A stretch of 64,000 bases of DNA, taken from the NCBI RefSeq assembly GCF_025717065.2, contig NZ_JAOVZO020000003.1:930001-994000 (forward strand), in the 5' to 3' direction. This document shows positions 47,496 through 56,763 of the stretch, one piece after another (the stretch's first letter is position 1; every line of letters starts with the position of its first letter). The notes below the pieces were generated by a model. That model saw only the letters and a program-made list of their open reading frames with translations, did not search any database and was not told where the DNA came from. The translations under genes and the position numbers were made by a program. Origin of the DNA: Tahibacter soli. GTDB taxonomy: Bacteria > Pseudomonadota > Gammaproteobacteria > Xanthomonadales > Rhodanobacteraceae.

Positions 47496-47735
47496 TCAGG
47501 CTGTCGGCGCTTGTCTGCCGACGACCGCGAACCAGTCGCCGCTGACCGACTCGATCAGGGCTTCGTCGAAGCGGCTGAACGAATACCAGTGACCCTCGTC
47601 GTCGCGCGCCCAGCGGATGCGCGCCTCGTCGCGTGCCGGCAGGCTCGGGCGCGGCTGCTGGTAAACGAACAATTGCCGCAGATCGCCGGCCGGCGATCGG
47701 ACCCAGAGCATGTCGTCGGCGTAGCAGTGTTTCAT
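47496..47735 (-). CDS. Small hypothetical protein (79 aa)
   Basis: 79 residues from ATG 47735 (MKHCYADDMLWVRSPAGD), with AGGACG upstream. Rich in Trp, Arg and Asp, no membrane segment or known motif seen. It is directly ahead of the FAD oxidoreductase (4-bp gap), so the two are likely cotranscribed; no function proposed. Confidence 0.65.
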   Translation of the reverse strand: MKHCYADDMLWVRSPAGDLRQLFVYQQPRPSLPARDEARIRWARDDEGHWYSFSRFDEALIESVSGDWFAVVGRQAPTA

Positions 47736-47940
47736 GAGGACGTCCTTGCGGGGTTCTTTCTTCCTTTCAGGCACGATGCATGCCGCGGGAGGCTCGCGCT
47801 ACATCGTTGATCTGGCGTCGGATTTTCCGCGCGTCCGAATCGGGCGGCTTGCAATTTGCGGGAGCGCACGACCCGCGCGCGCCGCGTTCCGCATTGCGGT
47901 CCCTCGCCGGCGCGGCCGGCGAGGGATCGCGAATCGACGG
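47736..47940. other. Intergenic region with terminator hairpin
   Basis: 205 bp without a convincing gene. It contains the 11-bp stem described at 47900-47926, which ends transcription of the genes to its right, and presumably the promoter of the 79-aa gene/oxidoreductase pair, which I could not pin down. Confidence 0.4.
47900..47926 (-). terminator. Hairpin after the 82-aa gene
   Basis: 11-bp perfect stem (47900-47910 / 47916-47926), loop CGCGG, 14 bp past the stop of the gene at 47941; no T-run. Confidence 0.6.
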
Positions 47941-48189
47941 CTACGCGGCGGATGCCGGCGCGGCGCCGCCGCCCAGGAGCTGCTTGAGCACCGCGAGCAC
48001 CTCGTCCTTGCTGCCCATCACCACCGTCTGCGCGTCGCGCGAAACGTCGGTGCCGATCAGCACGTTGTAGCCCTGGCCGAGGTCGTTGCCGTCCTCGTCG
48101 ATGCGCGGATACGTTTCCACTTTGCCGATGTACATGATGCGGTTGGCGTCGATGAAACGGCCGTCCGGCAGTTTGATCCAGCGTTGCAT
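47941..48189 (-). CDS. Small hypothetical protein (82 aa)
   Basis: 82 residues from ATG 48189, with TAAGGAGA ribosome site. The sequence looks like a small beta-rich domain (KLPDGRFIDANRIMYIGKVE, GYNVLIGTDVS) with an Ala-rich end. It is 11 bp behind the M2 peptidase gene, so it is translated from the same messenger. Not recognised. Confidence 0.75.
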   Translation of the reverse strand: MQRWIKLPDGRFIDANRIMYIGKVETYPRIDEDGNDLGQGYNVLIGTDVSRDAQTVVMGSKDEVLAVLKQLLGGGAAPASAA

Positions 48190-48200
48190 GGTGTTTCTCC

Positions 48201-50060
48201 TTACTGCCAGCCGCAGTCCTTGCCGCGGTTCTGTTCTTTCAGATAGCCGTACAACGGCGCGAAGTAGTCGAGGATCGCGCTCGCGTCCATCTCGCCCTTG
48301 CCGGTGAGCTCGGACAGCGTCGCCTGCCACGTCTGCGACGCCCCCTTCTGCAGCATCGCCCAGTACTTCGCGCCGGCCGTCTTGTTGCCGTAGACCGAGC
48401 ATTCGTGCAGCGGTCCCTTGAAGCCCGCCGCTTCGCACAGCGAACGCTGGAACTGGAACTGCAGGATGTGCGCGAGGAAATAGCGCATGTACGGCGTGTT
48501 GCCCGGCACGTGGTACTTCGCGCCCGGATCGAAGTCGTTCTCGGTGCGCGCGACGACCGGCGCGACGCCCTGGTATTTCTTTTTGAGTTCCCACCACGCC
48601 GCGTTGTAGTTCGCGGGCGTGATCGAACCGTCGAATACGCCCCAGCGCCATTCGTCGATCAGCTTGCCGAACGGCAGGAACGCGATCTTTTCGAGCGCCT
48701 GCTTCATCTGCGCGTTGAGCACGGCCTTCGGGTTCGCTTTGGCGTTGCCGGCGAGACCGATCTGCGCGAGATAGCTCGGCGTGAGGTTCAGCTGGATCGT
48801 GTCGCCGATCGCCTCGTGGAATCCGTCGTGCGCGCCGGTCTGGAACAACGGCGGCAGCGGGTTGTAGGCGAGGTAATAGTAGATGTGCCCGAGCTCGTGA
48901 TAGATCGTGCGGAAATCTTCCTCGTTCGGGTTGATGCACATCTTGATGCGCACGTCGCCGGCAAGGTCGATGTCCCACGCGCTGGCGTGGCACACGACGT
49001 CGCGGTCCTGCGGACGCTTCAACTGCGAGTTGGTGTAGAACGACTTCGGCAGCGACGGAAAACCGAGCGACGTGTAGAAGTCTTCGGCGCGCTGCGCCAT
49101 CTTCTCGGGCGTGTACTTGCCGCGCTTGAGCGCGGCGTCGACGTCGAGGTTCGACACGCCCGGATACGGCTGCAGCAGCGGATACAGCGCCGACCAGTCC
49201 TGCGCCCACATGTTGCCGGTGATGTGCGCCGGAATCGTGCCGTCCTTCGGCATCTTCGCGCCGTACTTCGCGGCGAGCTTGTTGCGCGCGTAGCACTGCA
49301 GTTCGTCGTACAGCGGCTTGACCTGGCTCCACAGCCGGTCGGTTTCCTTGCGCAGGTCGGCGGGGCTCATGTCGTAGCCCGAGCGCCACGCTTCGCCGGC
49401 GTCGCCGTAGCCGATCTCGCGCGCGCCCTCGTTGACGAGTTCGGCGAAGCGCACGTAGTCCTTGCGCATGCCGCGCGCGGTGTCGTGCCACGCGGTCCAC
49501 GCCTCGAGGTCGAGATCCCAGTCGCGCTTTTCGGCCAGCACCTTGGAAAGATCGTCGAGATTGCGGCACGTCTTCGGATCGGACGCGTCCTTGCACGACT
49601 TGCCCGAACCGTACGCGGCGTTGAGGCGCGAGGCGATCTCGGTCAGCTCGGCGAGCTTGGCGGGGTCTTTCGGCGCCGGCATCGCCGTCTGCAGCTTGAT
49701 CAGGTCGATGCCGCGCTGCGTCGCCGGCGAGATGCCGGACACGCCGGCGAACTTGCGCGCGTCTTCCACATTTTTCGAAACGCGCACGAGGTTGCGTTCG
49801 TTCGCCTTCGAGACGAGCACTTCGGTATCGGCGTTGATGTACGTTTCGGATACCCACTGCGCCGCGGTGATCTCGCGGTACGTATCGCGGATTTCCTTGT
49901 TCACGCCGGCGATGAACGCGTCGGCTTCGGCCGCGGTGGCGGCGGGTTTGGCGCCGGCCGGTCTGGCCTCATGGCCGGCCTCGGCGCGCGTCGGCGTTCC
50001 CTGGCAGGCGGCGAGGCCGAGCGTCACGGCGAGCGCGAGCGCGCTACGGAAGAGCTTCAT
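48201..50060 (-). CDS. M2-family (ACE-like) zinc dipeptidyl carboxypeptidase lipoprotein
   Basis: 619 residues. Lipoprotein signal with lipobox LAAC at Cys19. The zinc motif HELGH lies at about residue 385 (TIYHELGHIYYYLAYN), followed by the third-ligand Glu block GFHEAIGDTIQLN about 24 residues on, both as in angiotensin-converting enzyme; bacterial M2 enzymes are known from Xanthomonas. It probably acts on peptides in the periplasm or at the outer membrane. Confidence 0.94.
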   Translation of the reverse strand: MKLFRSALALAVTLGLAACQGTPTRAEAGHEARPAGAKPAATAAEADAFIAGVNKEIRDTYREITAAQWVSETYINADTEVLVSKANERNLVRVSKNVEDARKFAGVSGISPATQRGIDLIKLQTAMPAPKDPAKLAELTEIASRLNAAYGSGKSCKDASDPKTCRNLDDLSKVLAEKRDWDLDLEAWTAWHDTARGMRKDYVRFAELVNEGAREIGYGDAGEAWRSGYDMSPADLRKETDRLWSQVKPLYDELQCYARNKLAAKYGAKMPKDGTIPAHITGNMWAQDWSALYPLLQPYPGVSNLDVDAALKRGKYTPEKMAQRAEDFYTSLGFPSLPKSFYTNSQLKRPQDRDVVCHASAWDIDLAGDVRIKMCINPNEEDFRTIYHELGHIYYYLAYNPLPPLFQTGAHDGFHEAIGDTIQLNLTPSYLAQIGLAGNAKANPKAVLNAQMKQALEKIAFLPFGKLIDEWRWGVFDGSITPANYNAAWWELKKKYQGVAPVVARTENDFDPGAKYHVPGNTPYMRYFLAHILQFQFQRSLCEAAGFKGPLHECSVYGNKTAGAKYWAMLQKGASQTWQATLSELTGKGEMDASAILDYFAPLYGYLKEQNRGKDCGWQ

Positions 50061-50188
50061 GGTTTCCCCTTGAGGTTGTACGGGCAGCCGGCGAAGTTTG
50101 CCGCACGGATAGGTCTTAGGTCACGCTTGAATTTGCGGGCCGGAAACCGGACTTTTTCGCTACGTCTACGAAGGAGGGCGCAGATTCC

Positions 50189-50395
50189 ATGAGCACCGGT
50201 CAAGGTTCCGCGGGCAACGTCATTGCCGCGTTGTGCAGCTTTTTCATCCCCGGCCTCGGTCAGCTGCTGCAGGGGCGCCTGCTGCTGGCGATCGTGCAGT
50301 TCGTGCTGGCCGCGATCCTGTGGTGGGTGCTGCTCGGCTGGATCGTCCACCTGTGGTCGATCATCGACGCGGCGATGTTCAAGCCGCGCAACTGA
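50189..50395 (+). CDS. Small membrane protein (68 aa)
   Basis: 68 residues with an AAGGAGG ribosome site. Two hydrophobic segments: ALCSFFIPGLGQLLQGRLL and VQFVLAAILWWVLLGWIVHLWS. The PGLGQL...G motif recalls TM2-type and other small membrane proteins. It is 72 bp before the rhomboid gene in the same orientation. Role unknown. Confidence 0.8.
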   Translation: MSTGQGSAGNVIAALCSFFIPGLGQLLQGRLLLAIVQFVLAAILWWVLLGWIVHLWSIIDAAMFKPRN

Positions 50396-50467
50396 TCGCT
50401 TGCATGGAAACCGGCTGCCGGCGAGGATCGCCGGCAGCCGTGCCGCCGCACAGGGAGTTCGCGTTCC

Positions 50468-51115
50468 ATGTCCGTAACCTTCATCATCATCGGCATCACA
50501 GTCGTCGTCTCGTTTCTCGCGTTCAACGACAGGCGACTGATGGACCGGCTCGTGCTGTGGCCGCCCGCCGTGCAGCGCGACGGCCAGTACTACCGTCTCC
50601 TGACGCACGGCTTCGTCCACGGTGACGGCATGCATCTTCTGTTCAACATGCTGACGCTGTATTTCTTCGGCCCGTCGATCGAGCGGCTGCTCGGTGCGAT
50701 GGCCGGGCCGTGGGCGTACCCGGCGTTTTACGTAGCGGCGATCATCGTGTCGATCCTGCCTTGGCAGCACGCGCACCGGAACCGCAGCGACGTCGCGTCG
50801 CTCGGCGCGTCGGGCGCGGTCTGCGCGGTGCTGTTCGCGTACATCCTGTTCGATCCGTGGGCCACGCTCCTGTTGTTCTTCGTGGTTCCGGCGCCGGCGA
50901 TCGTGCTGGCGATCGGCTACGTCGCGTACTCGATCTACATGGACCGCCGCACCGATCGCGGCACCGGCGCGAAGATCAATCACAATGCGCACCTGTGGGG
51001 CGCGGCGTTCGGCATCGCCTTCATGCTGGTCGTCGAGCCCAGCGTGCTCGGTCACTTCCTCGACCGCCTCGCGCACCCGCGCTTCAGCCCGATGGGCCAC
51101 TTCGGCGCCTTCTGA
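50468..51115 (+). CDS. Rhomboid-family intramembrane serine protease
   Basis: 215 residues, six hydrophobic helices. The catalytic Ser is in LGASGAVCAV (near residue 115) and the His in NAHLWGAAFG (near 176). The loop/helix HGFVHGDGMHLLFNM with conserved Asn is in place. It cleaves within or near membrane helices; no substrate can be named. The start ATG 50468 has GGGAG upstream. Confidence 0.93.
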   Translation: MSVTFIIIGITVVVSFLAFNDRRLMDRLVLWPPAVQRDGQYYRLLTHGFVHGDGMHLLFNMLTLYFFGPSIERLLGAMAGPWAYPAFYVAAIIVSILPWQHAHRNRSDVASLGASGAVCAVLFAYILFDPWATLLLFFVVPAPAIVLAIGYVAYSIYMDRRTDRGTGAKINHNAHLWGAAFGIAFMLVVEPSVLGHFLDRLAHPRFSPMGHFGAF

Positions 51116-51198
51116 CGATCTTCGAACACCGGGTTTGACCGGACACCCCGCAGCGCCGACACTGCGCGCGGGGGTACGTCCGCGACGGAGGGTGGACA

Positions 51199-51708
51199 AT
51201 GGGGATCTGGGATCGACTGACGGCGTTGTTCGCGCCGAAACCGAAATTCAACGACCGCCGCGACAAGCCGCGGCTCAACGCACGGGAAGGTACGCGCGTA
51301 CTGATCGTCGACGACTCGGCCACGATCGTCGCGCTGCTGCGAAAGCTCTTGCAGCAGAACGGCTACAGCACGCTCGAGGCGCACGACGCCGAACAGGGCC
51401 TCGTGATCGCCACCGACGAGCAGCCCGATCTGATCTTTCTCGACATCGTGCTGCCGGGCATGAACGGCTTCGCGGCGCTGCGCCAGCTGCGGCGCGATCC
51501 GCGCACGAAGGGCATTCCGGTGATCATGATCAGCGGCAACGAGCAGGCGACCGAGCAGTTCTACGCCCAGCGCATCGGCGCCGACGATTTCATGAAAAAG
51601 CCCTTTTCGCGGGCCGAAGTGTTCATGCGCATCGAACGCCTGCTCAACGCCGAGAAAGTGCCGCACCGCGTGTCGCAGGGCACGCCGCCGCCGCGCCGCG
51701 ACGTGTGA
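51199..51708 (+). CDS. Single-domain response regulator (CheY/PilH-like)
   Basis: 169 residues: a basic N-terminal extension of about 30 residues (MGIWDRLTALFAPKPKF), then a receiver domain with acidic pair IVDDS, phospho-acceptor Asp in IFLDIVLPG (about residue 80) and KKP near 133. No output domain. Such proteins often work in twitching or chemotaxis-like pathways, but no such genes are nearby. Confidence 0.9.
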   Translation: MGIWDRLTALFAPKPKFNDRRDKPRLNAREGTRVLIVDDSATIVALLRKLLQQNGYSTLEAHDAEQGLVIATDEQPDLIFLDIVLPGMNGFAALRQLRRDPRTKGIPVIMISGNEQATEQFYAQRIGADDFMKKPFSRAEVFMRIERLLNAEKVPHRVSQGTPPPRRDV

Positions 51709-51716
51709 GCGCCGCA

Positions 51717-51748
51717 ACGTAGCGGCCGCCTCGCGGCGGCCGCTACGT
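51717..51748. terminator. Bidirectional hairpin between convergent genes
   Basis: 13-bp perfect stem (51717-51729 / 51736-51748), loop CTCGCG, 9 bp after the response-regulator stop and 22 bp from the end of the M3 gene on the other strand. Confidence 0.7.
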
Positions 51749-51769
51749 GATGCGTGAAGCGAGACCGGC

Positions 51770-53950
51770 TTACTTCGCCGCCGGCGCCGTCGCGGTCAGG
51801 CCGCGGCGTTCCAGCAGCGGCTTGACGTCCGGATCGCGGCCGCGGAAGTCGCGGAACAGCTGCATCGCGTCGACGCTGCCGCCGCGCGAGAGCAGCGTGT
51901 CGCGGAAGTGATCGCCGTTCTTGCGCGTCAGGCCGCCGTTCTCCTTGAACCATTCCACGCTGTCGGCGTCGAGCACTTCCGACCAGATGTACGCGTAGTA
52001 GCCGGCCGAGTAGCCGCCGAGGATGTGCGAGAAGTACGTCGAGCGGTAGCGCGGCGGCACCGGAGCGTAGTCGACGCCGGCCTTCTTGAGTGCGTTCGCT
52101 TCGAACGCGAGCACGGTGTCGGCGGTCGGCGCCTGGTCTGCCTTGATCTGGTGGTACGCCTGGTCGAGCAGCGCGGCGCCGAGGTATTCGGTCGTCGCGA
52201 AGCCCTGGTTGAATTTCTGCGCAGAAAGAACCTTATCCACAAGTTCCTGCGGAATCGGTTCGCCGGTCTTGTAGTGCTTGGCGTAGTTCTTCATGATTTC
52301 CGGCCAGGTCATCCACATTTCGTTGACCTGCGACGGATATTCCACGAAGTCGCGCGGCACGCTCGTGCCGGAGAAGCGCGGGTACTTCACGTTCGAGAAC
52401 ATGCCGTGCAGCGCATGGCCGAATTCGTGGAACGCGGTGTTCGCCTCGTCGAACGTGAGCAGCGTCGGCTCGCCCTTCGGCGGCTTCGGAATGTTGAGGT
52501 GATTGGCGACGACCGGCGTCGTGCCGAACAGGCCGCTCTGCGAGACGTATTCGTTCATCCACGCGCCGCCGCGCTTGTTGTCGCGCGCGTACCAGTCGAC
52601 GATGAAGATCGCGAGCTGCTTGCCGTCCTTGTCGAACACGTCGAACGTGCGTACGTCCGGCTGGTAGACCGGCAGGTCCTTGCGTTCCTTGAACGAGATG
52701 CCGTACAGCTTGTTCGCGGCGTAGAACACGCCGTTGACGAGCACGTTGTCGAACTCGAAATACGGGCGCAGCTGCGATTCGTCGAAGTTGAACTTCTGCG
52801 TGCGCACCTTCTCGGCGTAGTACGACCAGTCCCACGCGGCGAGCTGGAAGCCGCCCTTTTCCTTGTCGATCAGCGCCTGCATGTCGGCGGCTTCTTTCTT
52901 CGCGTTCGCGACGGCGGCCGGCGCGAGTTGCGACAGACGGTCGTTGACGGCCTTGACCGTGTGCGCCGTTTCGTCTTCGAGCACGTACGTGGCGTGGTCC
53001 GGATAGCCCAGGAGCGCGGCGCGCTCGGCGCGGATCTTGGCGACCTTCGCGATGATCGCGCGGTTGTCGAATTCGCCGCCGTGGCTCGCGCGGCCGACCG
53101 AGGCCTTCTGCAGGCGTTCGCGCACGGCGCGGTTTTCGAGCTGCGCGAGCGCCGGCTGGCCGGACGTGTTCTGTAGCGTGATCACGTACTTGCCTTCGAG
53201 GCCGCGCTTCTTCGCCGCTTCCGCGGCCGTGGCGATCGCGCCGTCGGACAGGCCCTTCAGTTCTTCCTTCGTGTCGACGACGAGCGCCGACGCGTTGTTT
53301 TCCTTGAGCAGGTTCTGGCTGAAGCTCGTCTGCAGGCTGGCCAGTTCGGCGTTGAACGCCTTGAGCTTGGCCTTGTCGGCGTCGTTGAGCTTGGCGCCGG
53401 CGCGCACGAAATCGGTGTGGTAGCGCTCGACCAGGCGCTTGGATTCGGCGTCGAGCCCGAGCTGGTCGCGTTTTTGGAACAAGGCGTCGACGCGCGCGAA
53501 CAGCTTCGGATTGAGCGCGATCGCGTCCTGGTGCGCCGACAGCTTCGGCGCCATCTCGGCCTGGATCTTCTCCATCTCGTCGTTCGTGTTCGTGCCCGAC
53601 AGGTTGAAGAACACCGTGCTCACGCGCGTGAGCAGCTGGCCGGAACGCTCCAGCGCGACGAGCGTGTTGTCGAACGTCGCGGCGTCCTTGTTGTCGGCGA
53701 TCGCGTCGACTTCCTTGACCTGTTCGGCCATGCCGGCTTCGAACGCCGGGGCGTAGTCCGAATTCTTGATCTTGTCGAACGCCGGATACTGGAACGGCAG
53801 AGTGCTGGGCTTGGCGAACGGATTGTCGGCGGCCATCGGGGCGGTCTTGGCTGCGGCGGCGGCCTTGGGGGCCGCGGCCTTGTCGGCGGCGAAAAGGGGC
53901 GAGGCGGTCCCGAGGGCGAGCGCCAGGGCCAGGGCAAGACGGGTTTTCAC
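51770..53950 (-). CDS. M3-family zinc oligopeptidase (Dcp-like), exported
   Basis: 726 residues. Signal peptide (MKTRLALALALALGTASPLFAA) and an Ala/Lys-rich linker. The catalytic motif HEFGHALHGMFS lies at about residue 507, preceded by LLTFDEANTAF and followed by the FVEYPSQVNEMW block with the third-ligand Glu, as in peptidyl-dipeptidase Dcp. Its signal peptide puts it in the periplasm, like the M2 enzyme encoded 1.7 kb away. Confidence 0.94.
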   Translation of the reverse strand: MKTRLALALALALGTASPLFAADKAAAPKAAAAAKTAPMAADNPFAKPSTLPFQYPAFDKIKNSDYAPAFEAGMAEQVKEVDAIADNKDAATFDNTLVALERSGQLLTRVSTVFFNLSGTNTNDEMEKIQAEMAPKLSAHQDAIALNPKLFARVDALFQKRDQLGLDAESKRLVERYHTDFVRAGAKLNDADKAKLKAFNAELASLQTSFSQNLLKENNASALVVDTKEELKGLSDGAIATAAEAAKKRGLEGKYVITLQNTSGQPALAQLENRAVRERLQKASVGRASHGGEFDNRAIIAKVAKIRAERAALLGYPDHATYVLEDETAHTVKAVNDRLSQLAPAAVANAKKEAADMQALIDKEKGGFQLAAWDWSYYAEKVRTQKFNFDESQLRPYFEFDNVLVNGVFYAANKLYGISFKERKDLPVYQPDVRTFDVFDKDGKQLAIFIVDWYARDNKRGGAWMNEYVSQSGLFGTTPVVANHLNIPKPPKGEPTLLTFDEANTAFHEFGHALHGMFSNVKYPRFSGTSVPRDFVEYPSQVNEMWMTWPEIMKNYAKHYKTGEPIPQELVDKVLSAQKFNQGFATTEYLGAALLDQAYHQIKADQAPTADTVLAFEANALKKAGVDYAPVPPRYRSTYFSHILGGYSAGYYAYIWSEVLDADSVEWFKENGGLTRKNGDHFRDTLLSRGGSVDAMQLFRDFRGRDPDVKPLLERRGLTATAPAAK

Positions 53951-54149
53951 GAGATTCTCCCTAGTCGTATTGCAAAGCGGTGGGCGATCCTAAACGGGAA
54001 CCGACCCTCCCGCCCATGGCTAAAGTCCCATCCGTATGCCCGAAATGCGCGGTCCGGCTGCACGATCGGGCGCCCGTGTACCAGGATCGCCTCGTTCAGC
54101 CCGCTACAATCGGGTGATCGCCGGTGGGGCGGCTAACGGGGGAGTCAGG
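53951..54149. promoter_or_regulatory. Divergent promoter region of M3 peptidase and choice-of-anchor B genes
   Basis: 200 bp between two divergent starts. TACAAT at 54105-54110 is a good -10 for the plus-strand gene, though no -35 fits at 16-18 bp. A GGGGGAG ribosome site precedes ATG 54150. No gene is accepted here (see the rejected mini-ORF). Confidence 0.4.
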
Positions 54150-56666
54150 ATGCCTATCGTCCACGCGGGGCGCCTCTTGGCGCTCGGTCTCGTCGTATCG
54201 CTCGCCGCGCCGGCGGTGGCGCAGGAGGCCGGCGACGGCGGCCTGAGCCCGCTGATGCAGCGTTTTGCCGACGCGCGGCCGAAGCAGCCGCGCGCGCTGG
54301 CGCCGCGCCACGCGACGCCGTGCGTCAACGGCATGGCCGGCGAATATCCGTGCTCGAACATCGATCTGCTGGCTTTCGTGCCGGTGGCGGAGTTCGCCGC
54401 GAGCAGCACGAACAGCCTGTGGGGCTGGACCGACGCGCAGTCGGGCATCGAATACGCGCTGGTCGGCGCGAACAACGGCACGGCGTTCTACGACCTGTCG
54501 CAGCCGTCGCATCCGCGCTACCTCGGCAAGCTGCCGACGCATACCGGCAATTCGCTCTGGCGCGACGTGCGCGTGTACGACAACAAGGCCTACGTCGTCA
54601 GCGACAACAACGGTTCGCACGGCCTGCAGGTGTTCGACCTGACGCGCCTGCGCGGCGTGACCACGCCGCAGACCTTCACCGAAGACGCCCACCGCAACGA
54701 CTTCGGCCGCGGCCATACGATCGCGATCAACGAGGACACCGGCTACGCCTACGTCGCCGGCAGCAACACCTGCGCTGCGCCCACCGCGACGGGCGGCCTG
54801 CGCATGTACAAGCTCACGGGCGCGGGCGCGCCGTCGTTCGCCGGCTGCGTCACGACCGGCGGCTATACGCACGAGACGCAATGCTTCACGTATCACGGCC
54901 CCGACACCGCGCACGCCGGCAAGGAGGTGTGCCTCAACGCGAACGGTCCGACCGACCGTTTCGCGATCGTCGACGTGACGAACAAGTCGGCGCCGGTCAC
55001 GCTGTCGTCGACCGCCTACGCCGGCGCGGGCTATCCGCACCAGGCGTGGTTCACCGACGATTTCAAATACGCGCTGCTCAACGACGAACTCGACGAAACC
55101 TCGTTCGGCCACAACGCGCAGACGCTCGTGTTCGACGTGAGCGACCTCGACGCGCCGACGCTCGTCGGCCGCTTCGATCACGGCAAGCCGGTGATCGACC
55201 ACAATCTCTACGTGCACGGTCAATATGTGTACGAATCGAACTACGAATCAGGCCTGCGGATCCTGCGCCTGGGCAATCTCTCGCAGGCCGAGCTGACCGA
55301 AGTGGCGTACTTCGACGTCTATCCGCAGAGCGATCAGGCGGAGTTCAACGGCAACTGGAACAATTACCGTTTTCCCGGCAGCGGCAACGTCATCGCGACC
55401 GGCATCGACGAAGGCTTCTTCGTGCTCGAGCCGCGGCTGTGCACGCCGCCGGTCGCGCCCGCGGGCGTCACGGCGACCGCGAACGGCGACCAGCGCATCG
55501 ACCTCGCGTGGACCGGTTCGCCCGGCGCGCTGTGGCGCGTCGAACGCGCGCAGGGCGGTTGCGGCGGCACGTTCCGCACGCTGGCCGACTCGGTCGCCGC
55601 GACGTCGTATTCCGACACGAGCGCGTCGGGCAGCGTGACGTACGGCTATCGCGTGGTCGAACGCGACGCGAGCGGGCGCTGCGCGTCGGTCGCGTCGACG
55701 TGCGTCGAGGCGCAGACGACCGGCCAGTGCACCGCGCCGCCGGTGTTCGGCGGCCTCGCGCAGGCGACCACGCCGTTCACGAGCGCGTGCCGCATCGATC
55801 TTTCGTGGAACGACGCCGCGCCCGCGTGCGGCGGGCCGGCGACCTATGCGGTGCATCGTTCGTCGACACCGGGTTTCGCGCCGTCGGCGGCGAATCTCGT
55901 CGCGACCGGTTTCAACGACGCGGGCTATGCCGACAGCGCGGTGCCGAGCGGCCAGACGCAGTACTACGTCGTGCGCGCGATCGACGAGACGAACGACGCG
56001 CACGACGCGAACACGGTCGAGCTGTCGGCGAAGGCGCTCGGACCGAACGTCGACGGCGCGATGACGTCGGGTGCCGAGCCGGGCGATCCGCCGTTCGACA
56101 GTGCGACATCGTCGCTCGTCGGCAATGTCGAAACGCCGGCGGCCGTCCGGCATGCCGGCTGGCATACGTCGATGTCGCGCGTGCATGCCGGCGCGCAGAG
56201 CTTCTGGTCGACCTCGGCGAACAACCTGTGCGTGTCGCTCGTGACGCAGCCGATCGAACTGACGGCGGGGCAGAGTTCGGAGCTGTCGTTCTGGAGCGTG
56301 TGGGACATTCCGCCGGGCGCCGACGGTGGCGTGGTCGAAGCATCGACCGACAACGGCACGACGTGGACGCGGCTGACGCCGGTCGGCGGTTATCCGGGCA
56401 GCATCACGAGCGGCGGCGCGCTGTGCGGCATCGCGCAGGGGTCGGCCGCGTACGCGGGGCTCGGACAGTTTTCGTGGACGCAGCACCGCGTCGATCTGGC
56501 GGCTTATGCCGGGCAGACGGTGCAGTTGCGCTGGTTGTATCGGACGGATGCCGCTACCGCGGGGAACGGGTGGTACGTCGACGACGTTGCGGTGACGCAT
56601 GCGCAGGTGGCGGGGGCTTGTGCCAGTGGGGTGGATCTCATTTTTGAGGATGATTTCGATCTCTGA
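54150..56666 (+). CDS. Choice-of-anchor B / LVIVD-repeat protein with fibronectin-III-like domains and IFEDDFD tail
   Basis: 838 residues from ATG 54150; the open frame begins further upstream without signal. Signal peptide ending PAVAQ. About residues 60-430 match the choice-of-anchor B type of LVIVD propeller (LWGWTDAQSGIEYALVG, NNGTAFYDLSQPSHPRYLG, GYPHQAWFTDDFKYALLNDE, IDHNLYVHG). Two fibronectin-type beta domains and a jelly-roll-like C-terminal part (WSVWDIPPGADGGVVEAST) follow. Members of this class differ in how they are held at the surface; here the end is DLIFEDDFDL. Confidence 0.9.
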   Translation: MPIVHAGRLLALGLVVSLAAPAVAQEAGDGGLSPLMQRFADARPKQPRALAPRHATPCVNGMAGEYPCSNIDLLAFVPVAEFAASSTNSLWGWTDAQSGIEYALVGANNGTAFYDLSQPSHPRYLGKLPTHTGNSLWRDVRVYDNKAYVVSDNNGSHGLQVFDLTRLRGVTTPQTFTEDAHRNDFGRGHTIAINEDTGYAYVAGSNTCAAPTATGGLRMYKLTGAGAPSFAGCVTTGGYTHETQCFTYHGPDTAHAGKEVCLNANGPTDRFAIVDVTNKSAPVTLSSTAYAGAGYPHQAWFTDDFKYALLNDELDETSFGHNAQTLVFDVSDLDAPTLVGRFDHGKPVIDHNLYVHGQYVYESNYESGLRILRLGNLSQAELTEVAYFDVYPQSDQAEFNGNWNNYRFPGSGNVIATGIDEGFFVLEPRLCTPPVAPAGVTATANGDQRIDLAWTGSPGALWRVERAQGGCGGTFRTLADSVAATSYSDTSASGSVTYGYRVVERDASGRCASVASTCVEAQTTGQCTAPPVFGGLAQATTPFTSACRIDLSWNDAAPACGGPATYAVHRSSTPGFAPSAANLVATGFNDAGYADSAVPSGQTQYYVVRAIDETNDAHDANTVELSAKALGPNVDGAMTSGAEPGDPPFDSATSSLVGNVETPAAVRHAGWHTSMSRVHAGAQSFWSTSANNLCVSLVTQPIELTAGQSSELSFWSVWDIPPGADGGVVEASTDNGTTWTRLTPVGGYPGSITSGGALCGIAQGSAAYAGLGQFSWTQHRVDLAAYAGQTVQLRWLYRTDAATAGNGWYVDDVAVTHAQVAGACASGVDLIFEDDFDL

Positions 56667-56695
56667 GTTTTTCTCGTTGTTGCTTTTTGCTCGTC

Positions 56696-56715
56696 ACCCC
56701 AGCGAACGCTGGGGT
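56696..56715. repeat. Small GTCAT-type palindrome, copy 2
   Basis: accccagc-gaac-gctggggt, preceded by GTC and followed by CCAGC. Compared with copy 1 (45723-45742) the stem bases differ but pairing is kept. Confidence 0.75.
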
Positions 56716-56763
56716 CCAGCTCTTGACGTTGCATTTCGCTTTGTAGTTTTCGTCTCGCTTTAG

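Noticed and set aside
50468-51115. Rhomboid protease as a rhombosortase for the shared IF-x-DDFE tails
   Set aside because: Rhombosortase substrates have Gly-Gly followed by a membrane helix and basic end; these tails have neither, so a link is not supported.
54016-54117. 33-residue frame with a CPKC motif ahead of the choice-of-anchor B gene
   Set aside because: No ribosome site, overlaps the probable promoter, and too short to judge; a chance frame is more likely.
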